Assembly: GCA_030454085.1 (NCBI GenBank)
Contig: JAKDJD010000001.1
Span: forward strand, 56,153-120,152
Direction: 5' to 3'
Length of the DNA stretch: 64,000 bases
From: Kocuria sp.
Lineage (GTDB): Bacteria > Actinomycetota > Actinomycetes > Actinomycetales > Micrococcaceae
The notes under the pieces are model-generated. The model saw nothing but the letters and a program-made list of their open reading frames with translations. It ran no database searches and was not told the origin of the DNA. Below are positions 17,561-27,945 of this stretch, piece after piece. Each line of letters starts with the position of its first letter. Position 1 is the first letter of the stretch. A program made the position numbers and the translations under genes.

Positions 17561-20500
17561 TTATCGCTTCACGGCGTGCAGGTCCTCGAGCCGGTACTCG
17601 CAGGATTCCCCGCCTGGGAGGACAGTCTCGAAGTCGCCTACCCGCACGCGGACGGCGCTCGCCTTCTTGGATCTGGCCGAGAGCCGGACGCGCGTCGCAT
17701 CGATGAAGACGTCCAACAATTGGCCGTGGTACTGAACCTCGAAGCCCACCGACTTCAGCTCCTCGGGCATCGAAGGCTCCAGCTGGATGCAGTCGGTCAG
17801 CACCTGCACGCCGGCGTAGGCGCGCTGCACGACGTCGAGCGTCCCGCACATCGCGCCCAGGTGAATGCCTTCCTGAGTCGTGCCGCCCTGAGTGTCGTCC
17901 AGGTCAGCCATGAGGGCGTCCTGGTAGACGCTCCACGAATGGCGAGGATCCACGCGCGACATGATCGAGGCCGTCACGACCCGGGAGAGGGTCGACCCGT
18001 TGGACGTGCGGGCGAGGTAGTAGTCGATGGTCTCTTCGATCTTGGCGAGGGAGACGTCGTAGCCCAGCAACGAAAGCTGTTCCTGCAGTCCGCGCTGGCC
18101 GAAGAGATACACGAGCATCAACGTGTCGGCCTGCTTGGACAGTTTGTAGTTGTTCGTCGCGTCGTCCTCGGCCTCGAGGATGAGGTCCATGCGGCCGATG
18201 TTGCCGTACTTGCGGCTGTAGTGGTCCCAATCGATCTCGGCCAGGTCGTCGTAACCGTCGAACTGACTGATCGTACCGTTCCGGTTGAAGGGAACGGCCA
18301 TGTTCGCGGCCATGTGCTGCCAGGCAGCGAGTTCGGCTTCGGTCACGTTGTTGGCCGAGGTCACCCGCAGGGCCTGGTGCTCGGGAAGTTCCTCAAAGAT
18401 CTCGACCGTGTGCCGGAAGAGCCACGCGGCCAGGACATTCGTGTAGGCGTTGTCCTTCAGCCCGCCGCCGTCCTCGGAACCGGGGTAGCCGTCGTGGTAT
18501 TCGTCCGGTCCCATGGCACCCTCGATGTGGTACCGCTTGTCTTCCGCATCAAAGGTGACCAACGAGGTGAAGAACCGGGCGATCTCGACCATGAGCTCCG
18601 CGCCCTGGTGCGCCAGCCAGCTCGTGTCGCCCGTGGCCGTGTAGTAAGTCCACGAGTTGTAGGCGATCGCGAGCCCGACGTGGAACTGGCGCCACGAATT
18701 ATCCGGCATCCACCGGTCCGAATGGGGGTTGTAGAGCTCCACGGGAGTCTCCTCCCGCCCGTCGGATCCGGACTGCCACGGGAACATGGCGCCGCTGGCC
18801 CCGAACTCTGTGGCCTTGTCGCGTGCCGCAGGCAACCGCGCCCACCGGTACTGCAAGAGCGAACGGGTCACGAAAGGCAGGCGCATGGTGATGATCGGGA
18901 GGATGAATATCTCGTCCCAGAAGATGTGTCCGCGATAGCCCTCGCCGTGCAGCCCTCGGGCGGTGACGCCGGCGTCGTTGAGCTCCATGTTGGGGCCGAG
19001 CGTCTGGACGATGTGGAAAATGTGCAGGCGCAGGGCGAGCATCGTGGTCACATCCGTCTCGATATCGACGGCGAACCGGGCCCACAGCCTGGACCACGCC
19101 TGCTGGTGCGGGCCGTACAGCGCGGAGAACCCGTTTTCGGTCCTGTTCAGGGCTTCGACCGCGCCGAGAACCGCGGAGGCGATGGCCGAATCGCGGGAAG
19201 TCACCAGGGCCGTGGTCGTGTCGAAGACGACCTCTTTGCCGTCCTGCCCGTCGACCCTGTACCGACGCATCTCGACGCCGCCCGGACGGATCTCCCTCTC
19301 GAGCTTTGAGGTTACCGAGCCGTTGACCGTCGTCCGCTGGGCGACGGCGACCTCGTGCCCCGACTGGTTGGTGCGTACGACATTGATCAGCGTGTTGTCC
19401 GGAAGCGTGGTGGAGGCTTCCGCGACCAGATGGTGGCGCGCGAGGTCGCGGTATTCCGCGACGTTGTTGTTCGTGACGTTCGGGTCGATGCCGCTCCGCA
19501 CGTGGACGCGTCCCGTCCAACCCAGCGGCGTCACGGTGGTCTCCATGGCCGCCAGGTGCCGGTGCTCCATGGACACCAGGCGCTTTTGCGTGATTTTGAC
19601 CCGACGGGGCGTCTCCGAGACGGGTTCGGTGTCGGTGCTGGGCACCTCTTCGAGCAGACAGGTCCGGGTGAGAACCCCGTGGCGCAGGTCCAATTCGGTG
19701 ACCTCGTCCAGCGGGGTCATGCCGCCCTCGGACCACCAGTCCCCGCCCCGAAGCCGAACATCGAAGAACTGGAAGTTCGGCAGATTGACCATCGACTCGT
19801 GTTCGAGGTCGCGGCCATTGATGTGGGAGACGACGCGGTTGAACAGGCCGGCCACGTAGGTGCCGGGGTAGTGGACGCCGTCGTCTCCGCGCTCGGGCCG
19901 GCAACCACGAACACCCATGTACCCGTTGGCCAGGGTCAGCAGGGCCTCACGATGGCCTTCCTGTTCGGGGTCGAAGCCGTGGAACACGAGCTTCCACGAG
20001 TCGTTCCGCTCCGCACCCAGGTCGAGTTCTCCGACGTCGTTGTGAACCAGATCCGCGCCGGCCTCCTCCAACTCGTTGCGGTCTCCGTGGCGATTGATCC
20101 CGACGACGAGCCCGAATCCTCCCGCACGCGCCGCCTGGACCCCGGACACGGCGTCCTCGATGACGGCAGCTTCGGCAGGGGAAACCCCGAGCTGGCGGGC
20201 CGCGGCCAGGAACATGTCCGGCGCAGGTTTTCCGGGCACATTGTTCTCGAGCGCGTAGGTTCCGTCGATGACGAGGTCGAAGAGGTCGTCGAGTCCAGCA
20301 GCCTCGAGAACCGAGGTCGAGTTCCTGGACGCCGTGACCAACGCGATCGGCACTCCGCTTCGTTGGAGCCGACGCGCAAGCGAGACGGTGCCCTTGAACA
20401 CCGTCACGCCGTTGGACTCGAGTTCTTCCTGGAAGTAGTCGTTCTTGAGGCGTGACTGGCCCTGGACGGTCCACTGCCCCGAGGGGTCGTCCTCGCTGCC

Positions 20501-20872
20501 TTCGGGGAGTGCTGCGTGACGAGAGGCCAGAAGAGTGCGCACGCCGTCCTCGCGGGCGCGTCCGTCCACATAGGACCTGTAATCCGTGGAGATACTGAAT
20601 TCCCTGCGGTCGATATCCCCGGCGTCGTGACCTTCGGAGGGCTCCAGGCGGGGATCCGCGAGGATTGCATCGAAGAGCTTCTTCCACGCGTTGGAATGCA
20701 CGGATGCGGTATCCGTGACGACTCCGTCCATATCGAAGATCACGGCCTTCTGCGGCACCGACAGAGGCATCTGTGATCGGTTTTCTCTCGTGGTGCTCGA
20801 GTCCGGTCGATAAGGGGAACCGGAGCGGAGGTTCAAGGGATCACTGGCTCCGAGCGAGGTGAGAGAGTTCAT
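17561..20872 (-). CDS. Beta-phosphoglucomutase / GH65 disaccharide phosphorylase fusion
   Basis: 1103 residues. Residues ~40-300 are a HAD-type beta-phosphoglucomutase: nucleophile in VIFDMDGVVTDT (D47), LVTASRNS, KPAPDMFLAAA and VIEDAVSGVQAA. Residues ~320-1103 are a GH65 inverting phosphorylase with the catalytic acid Glu (~791) in MGPDEYHDG and SKQADTLMLVYLF downstream. GH65 enzymes split trehalose, maltose or kojibiose with phosphate to beta-glucose 1-phosphate, which the mutase turns into glucose 6-phosphate, so one chain does both steps. In mycobacteria these are adjacent genes (Rv3400, Rv3401). ATG 20872 follows AGGAAAGG by 6 nt; 131 upstream in-frame residues have no homology feel and overlap the glyA promoter. 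Which disaccharide is used cannot be told. Confidence 0.92.
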   Translation of the reverse strand: MNSLTSLGASDPLNLRSGSPYRPDSSTTRENRSQMPLSVPQKAVIFDMDGVVTDTASVHSNAWKKLFDAILADPRLEPSEGHDAGDIDRREFSISTDYRSYVDGRAREDGVRTLLASRHAALPEGSEDDPSGQWTVQGQSRLKNDYFQEELESNGVTVFKGTVSLARRLQRSGVPIALVTASRNSTSVLEAAGLDDLFDLVIDGTYALENNVPGKPAPDMFLAAARQLGVSPAEAAVIEDAVSGVQAARAGGFGLVVGINRHGDRNELEEAGADLVHNDVGELDLGAERNDSWKLVFHGFDPEQEGHREALLTLANGYMGVRGCRPERGDDGVHYPGTYVAGLFNRVVSHINGRDLEHESMVNLPNFQFFDVRLRGGDWWSEGGMTPLDEVTELDLRHGVLTRTCLLEEVPSTDTEPVSETPRRVKITQKRLVSMEHRHLAAMETTVTPLGWTGRVHVRSGIDPNVTNNNVAEYRDLARHHLVAEASTTLPDNTLINVVRTNQSGHEVAVAQRTTVNGSVTSKLEREIRPGGVEMRRYRVDGQDGKEVVFDTTTALVTSRDSAIASAVLGAVEALNRTENGFSALYGPHQQAWSRLWARFAVDIETDVTTMLALRLHIFHIVQTLGPNMELNDAGVTARGLHGEGYRGHIFWDEIFILPIITMRLPFVTRSLLQYRWARLPAARDKATEFGASGAMFPWQSGSDGREETPVELYNPHSDRWMPDNSWRQFHVGLAIAYNSWTYYTATGDTSWLAHQGAELMVEIARFFTSLVTFDAEDKRYHIEGAMGPDEYHDGYPGSEDGGGLKDNAYTNVLAAWLFRHTVEIFEELPEHQALRVTSANNVTEAELAAWQHMAANMAVPFNRNGTISQFDGYDDLAEIDWDHYSRKYGNIGRMDLILEAEDDATNNYKLSKQADTLMLVYLFGQRGLQEQLSLLGYDVSLAKIEETIDYYLARTSNGSTLSRVVTASIMSRVDPRHSWSVYQDALMADLDDTQGGTTQEGIHLGAMCGTLDVVQRAYAGVQVLTDCIQLEPSMPEELKSVGFEVQYHGQLLDVFIDATRVRLSARSKKASAVRVRVGDFETVLPGGESCEYRLEDLHAVKR

Positions 20873-21023
20873 CAAGGACCTTTCCTGTTGGCTCAGGCAA
20901 CCATTAAACACGCTCACGCCGTCCTGTGGTTCGACAAGACGCCGGTTTCCGGCGGCTTTCACCGATGGCTGGATGATCCACGTAGCACCGTGAAACGGAG
21001 GCGTTCTGGGGCTCTGCGTGACA

Positions 21024-21029
21024 TAGGAT
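21024..21029 (+). promoter_or_regulatory. Putative -10 of glyA
   Basis: TAGGAT, 57 nt before the glyA ATG. No convincing -35. The 213-nt region shared with the divergent GH65 fusion was looked at for a glycine or folate riboswitch and none was recognised. Confidence 0.35.
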
Positions 21030-21086
21030 GGTGCGGAAGCCATTCGCGTGCCACGTCGCAGGCGTGGAGTCAGCCCCAGGAGAACT

Positions 21087-22373
21087 ATGAGCAACTCGTC
21101 CGTGCAGGATGTCAACAACCGGCCGCTGGCGGAGCTGGACCCCGAGGTCTCGCAGGCCATCGACAAGGAATTGGGTCGCCAGCGAGCGACCCTCGAGATG
21201 ATCGCTTCGGAGAACTTCGCTCCGCGCGCCGTCCTGGAGGCGCAGGGCTCGGTGCTGACCAACAAGTATGCGGAAGGCTACCCGGGCCGCCGCTACTACG
21301 GCGGATGCGAGCACGTCGACGTCGTCGAGGACCTGGCGCGGGAGCGTGCCAAGTCGCTGTTCGGTGCAGAGCACGCGAATGTCCAGCCCCACTCCGGCGC
21401 ACAGGCGAACGCCGCCGTGATGATGGCGCTCATGCAGCCGGGGGACACCCTCATGGGGTTGTCCCTGGCCCACGGCGGCCACCTGACTCACGGAATGAAG
21501 CTCAACGTGTCCGGCAAGCTGTACAACATCGCAGCCTACGAGGTCGATCCGGAGACGGGCCGGCTGGACATGGACCGTGTTCGTGAGGTCGCGCTGGAGG
21601 CCAGGCCCAAGGTCATCGTCGCCGGTTGGTCCGCGTACCCGCGTGAACAGGACTTCGAGCGTTTCCGCCAGATCGCCGACGAGGTCGGCGCGTACCTCTG
21701 GGTCGACATGGCGCATTTCGCCGGGCTGGTCGCCGCCGGCATCCACGCGAACCCCGTGCCCCACGCCCACGTGGTGACCTCAACCGTTCACAAGACGCTG
21801 GCGGGCCCGCGCTCCGGCGTGATCCTGTGCACCGAGGAGCTCAAGAAGAAGATCGACTCGGCGGTCTTCCCGGGACAGCAGGGTGGTCCGCTGATGCACG
21901 TCATCGCGGGCAAGGCGGTCGCCTTCAAGATTGCCGCGAGCGAGGAATTCAAGGACCGGCAGAAGCGGACGGTCGAAGGGTCGCAGATTCTCGCCGACCG
22001 TTTGACCGGGGACGACGTCGCTGAGCACGGCATCTCGGTTCTCTCCGGGGGCACCGACGTGCACCTTGTGCTCGTGGACTTGCGGAATTCCGAACTGGAC
22101 GGCAAGCAGGCGGAGGACATCCTGCACGAGGTCGGCATCACGGTCAATCGCAACGCGGTTCCCAACGATCCTCGCCCGCCCATGGTGACCTCGGGCCTGC
22201 GCATCGGCACGCCCGCTCTGGCCACGCGTGGTTTCGGACGCGAAGAATTTACCGAGGTTGCCGACATCATCGCCGAAGCGCTCAAGCCGGGGGTCGACGC
22301 CGACGCCCTGCGCGCCAGGGTCGAGAAGCTTGCCGAGCAGTTCCCCCTCTACGAGGGCCTCGAGGAATGGTGA
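21087..22373 (+). CDS. glyA: Serine hydroxymethyltransferase
   Basis: Makes glycine and 5,10-methylene-tetrahydrofolate from serine and THF. 428 residues; ASENF and [15 protein letters not shown] at the N-terminus, PLP-binding Lys236 in [17 protein letters not shown] 21087 has CAGGAG with 4 nt spacing; the upstream frame is rejected. The 3' end overlaps folD by 7 nt, so the enzyme that produces methylene-THF is co-translated with the one that oxidises it. Feeds 10-formyl-THF to PurN and PurH. Confidence 0.97.
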   Translation: MSNSSVQDVNNRPLAELDPEVSQAIDKELGRQRATLEMIASENFAPRAVLEAQGSVLTNKYAEGYPGRRYYGGCEHVDVVEDLARERAKSLFGAEHANVQPHSGAQANAAVMMALMQPGDTLMGLSLAHGGHLTHGMKLNVSGKLYNIAAYEVDPETGRLDMDRVREVALEARPKVIVAGWSAYPREQDFERFRQIADEVGAYLWVDMAHFAGLVAAGIHANPVPHAHVVTSTVHKTLAGPRSGVILCTEELKKKIDSAVFPGQQGGPLMHVIAGKAVAFKIAASEEFKDRQKRTVEGSQILADRLTGDDVAEHGISVLSGGTDVHLVLVDLRNSELDGKQAEDILHEVGITVNRNAVPNDPRPPMVTSGLRIGTPALATRGFGREEFTEVADIIAEALKPGVDADALRARVEKLAEQFPLYEGLEEW

Positions 22374-23320
22374 ACGCGACAACCACTCAGCAGGAAAGGT
22401 ATTCGGACATCAACACCGAGACCCAGCAGGAAACATTCCCGAAGGTCCTCGACGGAACGGCCACGGCCGGTGCGATCAAGAACGAACTGCGTGACCGCGT
22501 GGACGAGCTCCGGGCCAAGGGCATCACGCCGGGGCTGGGAACCGTGCTGGTCGGGGACGACCCGGCCTCTCGTTCCTACGTTGGCGGCAAGCACCGTGAC
22601 TGCGCCGAGGTGGGCATCGCGTCGATCCGGCGCGATCTCCCCGAAGACGTCACCCAGGAAGAACTCGAACAGGTCATCGACGAGCTGAACGCGAACCCCG
22701 AATGCACGGGATACATTGTTCAGCTCCCCCTGCCGCCGCACATCGACACGAACAGGATCCTGGGCAGGATCGACCCGGACAAGGACGCCGACGGTCTCCA
22801 CCCGACCAACCTCGGCAAGCTCGTACTGAATGTATACGGCGATATCGATTCCCCGCTGCCGTGCACGCCGAACGGCATCATCGAGCTCATGCACCGTCAC
22901 GGCATCAACTTGGTCGGAAAGAACGTCGTGGTCCTGGGCCGTGGAATTACGGTGGGCCGACCGCTCGGGTTGTTGCTGTCCCGTCGTGACATCAACGCGA
23001 CCGTGACCATGGCGCACACCGGGACCAAGGACCTCGACGAGGTCCTCGCCCGCGCGGACATCATCGTCGCAGCGATCGGGGTTCCGCACGCCGTGCGCCC
23101 CGACCAGGTGGCCGACGGCGCGATCCTTCTGGACGTCGGCGTATCCCGGGTCCTGGACCCGGAAACGGGCAAGAAGAAGCTCACGGGTGACATCCACCCG
23201 GACGCCGCGGCCAAATCCTCGTGGTATTCGCCGAACCCCGGCGGTGTGGGACCCATGACCCGGGCGATGCTGCTGGTCAACGTCGTCCAGAGGGCCGAAA
23301 GGGAAGCGGCGGAGGCCTAG
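22367..23320 (+). CDS. folD: Methylene-THF dehydrogenase / methenyl-THF cyclohydrolase (FolD)
   Basis: Converts 5,10-methylene-THF to 10-formyl-THF with NADP. 317 residues. Catalytic Tyr/Lys in [29 protein letters not shown], then [11 protein letters not shown] and the NADP motif [17 protein letters not shown]; ends [19 protein letters not shown]. The first ~25 residues are a polar extension before the usual start, so a later start is conceivable, but ATG 22367 overlaps glyA as in a coupled pair. Confidence 0.96.
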   Translation: MVNATTTQQERYSDINTETQQETFPKVLDGTATAGAIKNELRDRVDELRAKGITPGLGTVLVGDDPASRSYVGGKHRDCAEVGIASIRRDLPEDVTQEELEQVIDELNANPECTGYIVQLPLPPHIDTNRILGRIDPDKDADGLHPTNLGKLVLNVYGDIDSPLPCTPNGIIELMHRHGINLVGKNVVVLGRGITVGRPLGLLLSRRDINATVTMAHTGTKDLDEVLARADIIVAAIGVPHAVRPDQVADGAILLDVGVSRVLDPETGKKKLTGDIHPDAAAKSSWYSPNPGGVGPMTRAMLLVNVVQRAEREAAEA

Positions 23321-23329
23321 GGAAACGAG

Positions 23330-23362
23330 CGCCGGCCCTGGCCGGAAACGGCGGGGCCGGCG
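23330..23362 (+). terminator. Nested hairpin after folD
   Basis: CGCCGGCCC (23330-23338) pairs with GGGCCGGCG (23354-23362), enclosing a second stem GCCG-GAAA-CGGC. TTGTCGTGTG follows. Probable terminator of glyA-folD. Confidence 0.65.
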
Positions 23363-23408
23363 TTGTCGTGTGATGCTGAGGGGCGGAAAGCGCCCCGCCG
23401 CGGACTTG

Positions 23409-23421
23409 TACAATGGGGGCC
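23409..23421 (+). promoter_or_regulatory. Leaderless promoter, TACAAT-N7-ATG
   Basis: TACAAT at 23409-23414 is 7 nt before ATG 23422. A GGGGCG-GAAAG-CGCCCC hairpin (23380-23396) covers the -35 region. Confidence 0.55.
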
Positions 23422-23958
23422 ATGCAACCGATCGGAACTTCAGACGCCCGTGTGGGCAATGCACAGACCAGAAGCGCGGCCAGCGGAAGAGCCTTCTGGG
23501 CCACCGTGATCGGCATGGCGGTGATGGTTCTGATTTTCGTCTTCGCTGTGATTTCCGCGGCGAACGAGCAGTCCGTGCTGGGATGGATCCTGGCGGCCAT
23601 CGCTCTCGGGTGGTTGGCGCTCGCGGCCTATGCGCTCTTCCTGGTCCGGGGAACGCTCCGTTTCGGGAAGAACGCCGTCAGGAAGTTGCAGAGCGATCTC
23701 GAGGACGCCCAGATGCGTGCGCCTTCTTCCGGGACCTCGGCGGTCCCCGAAGCCGACGCCATGCGTGACCAAAAACTCGCGCATTCCTTCCAGATCGTGC
23801 TGGTGCAGAACAAGGTTCTCAAGGAAGAACTTGCCAAGGGCGACCAGGCGGACCAGGAAGTGGTGGACCGGGCCATCGACACCATCAATTTCACGGCCAA
23901 GAACGGGATGGGTATGGTTCAGTCCCAGGACACCGTCGACGGCACGGTCGTGGACTAG
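23422..23958 (+). CDS. Two-helix membrane protein, unknown function
   Basis: 178 residues. Short cytoplasmic N-terminus, two hydrophobic helices (~25-45 and ~52-72), then a charged, mostly helical tail with a possible coiled coil (LQSDLEDAQM; VLVQNKVLKEELAKGDQAD). No family recognised. I start it at ATG 23422, not ATG 23413, because TACAAT stands 7 nt before 23422. It lies between folD and xth, same strand, but with its own promoter. A structural or regulatory envelope role would be guesswork. Confidence 0.68.
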   Translation: MQPIGTSDARVGNAQTRSAASGRAFWATVIGMAVMVLIFVFAVISAANEQSVLGWILAAIALGWLALAAYALFLVRGTLRFGKNAVRKLQSDLEDAQMRAPSSGTSAVPEADAMRDQKLAHSFQIVLVQNKVLKEELAKGDQADQEVVDRAIDTINFTAKNGMGMVQSQDTVDGTVVD

Positions 23959-24071
23959 AACCACTCGACCAGTCGGTTGCGAAAGCATTGATCGTCCACG
24001 AGCACGTCTGATTCCGCACGGCGGGACCGCGTGTGAGCCATCGGAAGAATCACGAGGAAGGCCGAGACTTT

Positions 24072-24941
24072 ATGGACCAGACCGCCAGGGACGGCAACAG
24101 CCTGCGCATCGCAACCGTGAATGTCAATGGTATTCGGGCCGCCTACAACCCCAAGAAGAAGCAGACCATGGGGGACTGGCTCGAGAACAGGGACATCGAC
24201 GTCCTCTGCCTCCAGGAGGTCAGAGCCCCTGACGCGAAGCTCCGAGAACTGCTCGGGGAAGAGGACTGGGACATCCTGCACGCCGAGGCCGAGGCCAAGG
24301 GCCGCGCAGGTGTTGCGATTGCGACGCGCAAGGACACCGAGGACCGGCCCTCCCGGCTGTCCGGCCAGCCCGTGGCCAAACGGGAGAATATCGGCGTCGA
24401 TTACTTCGCCCGCTCGGGGCGCTGGGTCGAAGCCGACTATGAACTGCCCAACGGGCAGACCCTCACGGTGGTCTCCGCCTACGTCCACTCGGGCGAGGTC
24501 GGTACGGAGCGCCAGGACGACAAGTACAGGTTCTTGGACGTGATGCTCGAACGGCTCCCGGCGCTCGCGCAACATTCTGACCACGCTCTGATCGTCGGCG
24601 ACCTCAACGTGGGCCACACCGAACTCGACATCAAGAATTGGAAGGGCAACGTCAAGAACGCCGGGTTCCTTCCTGAGGAACGCGCCTACTTCGACCGGTT
24701 CTTCGGCGACCTCGGATACCGCGATGTCGCCCGTGGCCTGGCCGGCGAGGTGCCAGGACCCTACACCTGGTGGTCCTACCGGGGCCAGGCCTTCGACAAC
24801 GACGCCGGCTGGCGGATCGATTACCACATGGCGACCCCGGCCCTTGCGGAGGCCGCGCAGAACGCCGTGGTGGATCGGGCACCGAGCTACGACACCCGCT
24901 TCTCTGATCACGCTCCGCTCGTGGTCGACTACCACTTCTAG
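24072..24941 (+). CDS. xth: Exodeoxyribonuclease III / AP endonuclease (XthA)
   Basis: Repairs abasic sites and blocked 3' ends. 289 residues: [13 protein letters not shown] (Asn17), LCLQEVR (metal Glu49), IVGDLNVGH (Asp/Asn), [10 protein letters not shown] and the C-terminal [11 protein letters not shown] with the catalytic His. ATG 24072 has AGGAAGG about 11 nt upstream; GTG 24033 would add 13 polar residues. Followed by trpS after 67 nt, possibly co-transcribed. Confidence 0.94.
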   Translation: MDQTARDGNSLRIATVNVNGIRAAYNPKKKQTMGDWLENRDIDVLCLQEVRAPDAKLRELLGEEDWDILHAEAEAKGRAGVAIATRKDTEDRPSRLSGQPVAKRENIGVDYFARSGRWVEADYELPNGQTLTVVSAYVHSGEVGTERQDDKYRFLDVMLERLPALAQHSDHALIVGDLNVGHTELDIKNWKGNVKNAGFLPEERAYFDRFFGDLGYRDVARGLAGEVPGPYTWWSYRGQAFDNDAGWRIDYHMATPALAEAAQNAVVDRAPSYDTRFSDHAPLVVDYHF

Positions 24942-25008
24942 ACGTTGCGCCTCCCGAGCCCGCCGGAACCGGTGGGCGTCGGGGCCGCAGAGAGCAGAAA
25001 AGAACAGC

Positions 25009-26046
25009 ATGACAGAACGCACCATCCCCAACGCATCCACCGGTGCACCGAGAGTATTTTCCGGTGCGCAGCCTTCGGCAGATTCCCTTCATCTGGGCAA
25101 CTACGTCGGGGCGGTCCGCAACTGGGTGGAGATGCAGGCCGAGAACGAGTGCATCTATTTCATCCCCGATCTCCACGCGATCACGGTCCCGCAGGACCCT
25201 GAGCATCTCGCGGAGCGGACCCGGAAGACCGCCGCCCAGTACATTGCCGCGGGCATCGACCCGACGAAGACGCCGTTCTTCGTCCAGTCCCACGTCCCGG
25301 AGCATAGCCAATTGGCCTGGTTGCTCACATGCATCACTGGCGACGGCGAGGCCCGCCGCATGACGCAGTTCAAGGACAAGGCCGCGAAGCAGGGATCCGA
25401 GAACACGTCGGCGGGACTGTACGCCTACCCGATGCTCATGGCGGCCGACATCCTGCTGTACCAGACCGACCAGGTTCCGGTGGGGGAGGACCAGCGGCAG
25501 CACCTCGAGCTGACCCGCAATCTCGCACAGCGATTCAACACGCGGTTCGGCGAGACTTTTGTGGTTCCCGAGGCCAAGATCCTCGGCGATACCGCCAAGA
25601 TCTACGACCTGCAGAACCCTTCGGCGAAGATGTCCAAGTCGGCGGCCTCGGAGAACGGCATCATCTGGTTGTTGGACGATCCGAAGAAGCTGGCCAAGAA
25701 GATCAAGTCCGCCGTGACGGACGACGGAACCGAGATCCGCTTCGACCGGGAGGACAAGCCGGGCGTTTCGAACCTGTTGACCATTTATTCGTCCCTGACC
25801 GGTCGGTCCGTCGAGGACATCGTCGCCGAGTACGAGGGCAAGATGTACGGCCACCTGAAGGTTGGGCTGGCCGACGTCGCCGTGGACGTCCTCGGTCCCA
25901 TCAGGGAACGCACCCTGGAGATCATGGACGACCCCGCCGAATTGGACCGGTTGCTGGCCATCGGCGCGGCCAAGGCACGGGAGATCGCGGCACCGACTGT
26001 TGCGTCAGCCTATGAACGCATGGGATTTCTGGCACCGCGGGGCTGA
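25009..26046 (+). CDS. trpS: Tryptophanyl-tRNA synthetase
   Basis: Class I aminoacyl-tRNA synthetase, charges tRNA-Trp. 345 residues. The HIGH-like motif is HLGNY (residues ~28-32), and KMSKS is exact at 207-211. [15 protein letters not shown] and [19 protein letters not shown] are typical. ATG 25009 was chosen; the longer frame from 24724 overlaps xth. The N-terminal [19 protein letters not shown] is the usual actinobacterial start. No T-box or attenuator seen upstream. Confidence 0.97.
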   Translation: MTERTIPNASTGAPRVFSGAQPSADSLHLGNYVGAVRNWVEMQAENECIYFIPDLHAITVPQDPEHLAERTRKTAAQYIAAGIDPTKTPFFVQSHVPEHSQLAWLLTCITGDGEARRMTQFKDKAAKQGSENTSAGLYAYPMLMAADILLYQTDQVPVGEDQRQHLELTRNLAQRFNTRFGETFVVPEAKILGDTAKIYDLQNPSAKMSKSAASENGIIWLLDDPKKLAKKIKSAVTDDGTEIRFDREDKPGVSNLLTIYSSLTGRSVEDIVAEYEGKMYGHLKVGLADVAVDVLGPIRERTLEIMDDPAELDRLLAIGAAKAREIAAPTVASAYERMGFLAPRG

Positions 26047-26049
26047 GTA

Positions 26050-26625
26050 GTGCAAACAAAGGTCTCATCGGGTCCCGCCGATCAGGGAAGGATCGGTGTG
26101 AGCCCCACGATTCTTCCGGGCAAGAGCTATCTGAGCCTGGTCCTGGACGTGCCCGCGTGCGTGCACGAGGACGTCATGCGGTGGCGATCCCACCATTGTT
26201 CTCACCCGGGGCATCCTCTGCACATCACGGTATTCATCGCGGAGCTGGGTGAGCGCCCGGAGGAAAGCGCCGAACGGTTCCTCTCGGAATTCGAGGATCT
26301 TTGCCTGGGGCTCGGTCCTGGTCGCATCACTCTCACCGGCACCGGGACTTTCCGTCCGATGAGTGACGTGGTCTTCCTGTCCGTGGGGGATGGCACGGAG
26401 TTTCTCCACGAGCTGCACAATCGGTGCCTGAAACTTTTGGACAGCGCATCGCCGTTTCTCTATCACCCGCACATGACGTTGACGCAGAACGAGGGGCGGC
26501 GCACGCTCGAGGCCGCGTTGGCAGACTTCAGGGATTTCACAGCGACGTTCCCGGTCACCGGGCTGGACGCCTACATCGGTGACGACGCCGGATGGCGGTC
26601 ACTGGGCCGGGTCGACCTCCGCTGA
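26050..26625 (+). CDS. 2H phosphoesterase / 2'-5' RNA ligase-like protein
   Basis: 191 residues. Two H-x-T motifs, HIT at 58-60 (PLHITVF) and HMT at 141-143 (HPHMTLT), are the catalytic pair of the LigT/2H superfamily, which acts on 2',3'-cyclic or 2'-5' phosphodiesters of RNA or nucleotides. The actual substrate is unknown. GTG 26050 is 4 nt after the trpS stop, so it is probably in that operon, hinting at tRNA-related work. Confidence 0.82.
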   Translation: MQTKVSSGPADQGRIGVSPTILPGKSYLSLVLDVPACVHEDVMRWRSHHCSHPGHPLHITVFIAELGERPEESAERFLSEFEDLCLGLGPGRITLTGTGTFRPMSDVVFLSVGDGTEFLHELHNRCLKLLDSASPFLYHPHMTLTQNEGRRTLEAALADFRDFTATFPVTGLDAYIGDDAGWRSLGRVDLR

Positions 26626-26693
26626 GCGTCCCGGCCCCCTGAGGGTCGAGCGGGACGCGACGCACCTGGGTCCGAAGGCCCGGCGCCCGGGCC
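26626..26693. terminator. Two hairpins between convergent genes
   Basis: GCGTCCCG (26626-26633) pairs with CGGGACGC (26651-26658); GGCCCGG-CGC-CCGGGCC follows at 26677-26693. They lie between the 2H phosphoesterase and manC, which converge, and could stop transcription from both sides. Confidence 0.5.
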
Positions 26694-26707
26694 CTTGCCG
26701 ACGCCGA

Positions 26708-27817
26708 TCAGAGGACGTCGGTGTCCCCGTTCTCCTTGAGCGCGTTGACGGCGTCCTTGACTCTTTGGGCATGCTCTTGAGTCGTGACCAGCAGTGCATC
26801 CTGGGTATCCACCACCACGATGTCTTCGACGCCGATCAAGGCGACGATGCGGCTGGTGTCCGACGCGACGATGCCGGAGGCGTTGTCCGTCATGACTCTC
26901 TTGTTCTTGCCGATCACGGCAACCTCGTCCACGTTCACGGCGCGGTTGAGCCGGCTGATGGCTGCGAAGTCCCCGACGTCGTCCCAGGTGAAGGAGGCGG
27001 GGACCATGGCGACGTCGCCCGCCGCGGCCGCAGGCTCGGCCACGGCGTAGTCGATCGCGATTTTGGGCAGACTGGGCCACACCCGGTCCATGACGGCGTC
27101 CCGTTCGTCAGTCTCCCAGGCCTCGGCGATCTCCATGATGCCCGCGTGCAGCTCGGGCTGGTTCGCGGCCAGATGGCTCAGCAGGAGTTTGGCCGGGGCG
27201 ACGAACATGCCCGCATTCCAGGTGTACTCACCGCTGCGGACGTACGAGCGCGCAGTGTCCTCGTCCGGTTTCTCTACGAACTCGTCGACCTTCATCGCGG
27301 ACGGTGCGGCCTCCAGGTTGAGGCTTTCGCTCGCGCGGATGTAGCCGAACCCCGTGGACGGGGAGGTCGGTGTGATGCCGATGGTCACGATGCGGCCCGT
27401 GGCCGCGGTCTGCACCGCTTCCTCGACGACTCGGTGGAATTCCTCCGTCGGCTCCACCACATGGTCCGCCGCGAACGAGCCGACGATGGCCTCGGGGTCC
27501 CGGAGGCTAATGATCGCCGAGGCCAACCCGATGGCCGCGCCCGAATCCTTGGGAGAGGGTTCCAGCACGAGATCCGACTCGGAACATTCGGGCAGCTGGC
27601 TGCGCACGGCTTGCGCGTGAGTGCGCCCAGTGACAATCATCACACCACTGGAGCTGAGATCGATCAGACGCTCGTAGGTCGAGCGCAGGAGCGAATGTCC
27701 GCTGCCCGTCAGGTCGAGCAGGAATTTCGGTGCATCGGCCCTGGACAGAGGCCAAAGGCGGGACCCGACACCACCGGCCGGGACAAACGGGTGGAAGTGC
27801 GCATGTGGAGCATTCAT
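26708..27817 (-). CDS. manC: Mannose-1-phosphate guanylyltransferase
   Basis: Makes GDP-mannose, donor for mannolipids and for enzymes like the GT4 protein at 0.4-1.75 kb. 369 residues. Signature PAGGVGSRLWPLSR at 13-26, FAADHVV, GYIRASE, VDEFVEKPDE, and NAGMFVAPA follow the nucleotidyltransferase order; no phosphomannose isomerase domain is attached. ATG 27817 lies 7 nt after TACGAT on the minus strand; ATG 27826 in frame is an alternative. Divergent from sdhCDAB. Confidence 0.94.
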   Translation of the reverse strand: MNAPHAHFHPFVPAGGVGSRLWPLSRADAPKFLLDLTGSGHSLLRSTYERLIDLSSSGVMIVTGRTHAQAVRSQLPECSESDLVLEPSPKDSGAAIGLASAIISLRDPEAIVGSFAADHVVEPTEEFHRVVEEAVQTAATGRIVTIGITPTSPSTGFGYIRASESLNLEAAPSAMKVDEFVEKPDEDTARSYVRSGEYTWNAGMFVAPAKLLLSHLAANQPELHAGIMEIAEAWETDERDAVMDRVWPSLPKIAIDYAVAEPAAAAGDVAMVPASFTWDDVGDFAAISRLNRAVNVDEVAVIGKNKRVMTDNASGIVASDTSRIVALIGVEDIVVVDTQDALLVTTQEHAQRVKDAVNALKENGDTDVL

Positions 27818-27830
27818 CGCACACATCGTA
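27818..27830 (-). promoter_or_regulatory. Leaderless promoter of manC, TACGAT-N7-ATG
   Basis: On the minus strand TACGAT (27830-27825) is 7 nt before ATG 27817, and no Shine-Dalgarno sequence is present. Confidence 0.55.
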
Positions 27831-27945
27831 CCGGTTGCGTTCGTCATAAATCGCAAGGCCGCCGAGTGTGCCTTAGGAGCGCCTCGACCCGAACTCCCGA
27901 ATCGTCGCTCGACCGCATCGGCGGAATGAGTGGGAAGCACGGCAT

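Noticed and set aside
17444..19309. 621-codon plus-strand frame in the GH65 region
   Set aside because: Antisense shadow of the phosphorylase domain.
20873..21086. Possible glycine or folate riboswitch before glyA
   Set aside because: 213-nt divergent region lacks the conserved cores I know for these classes.
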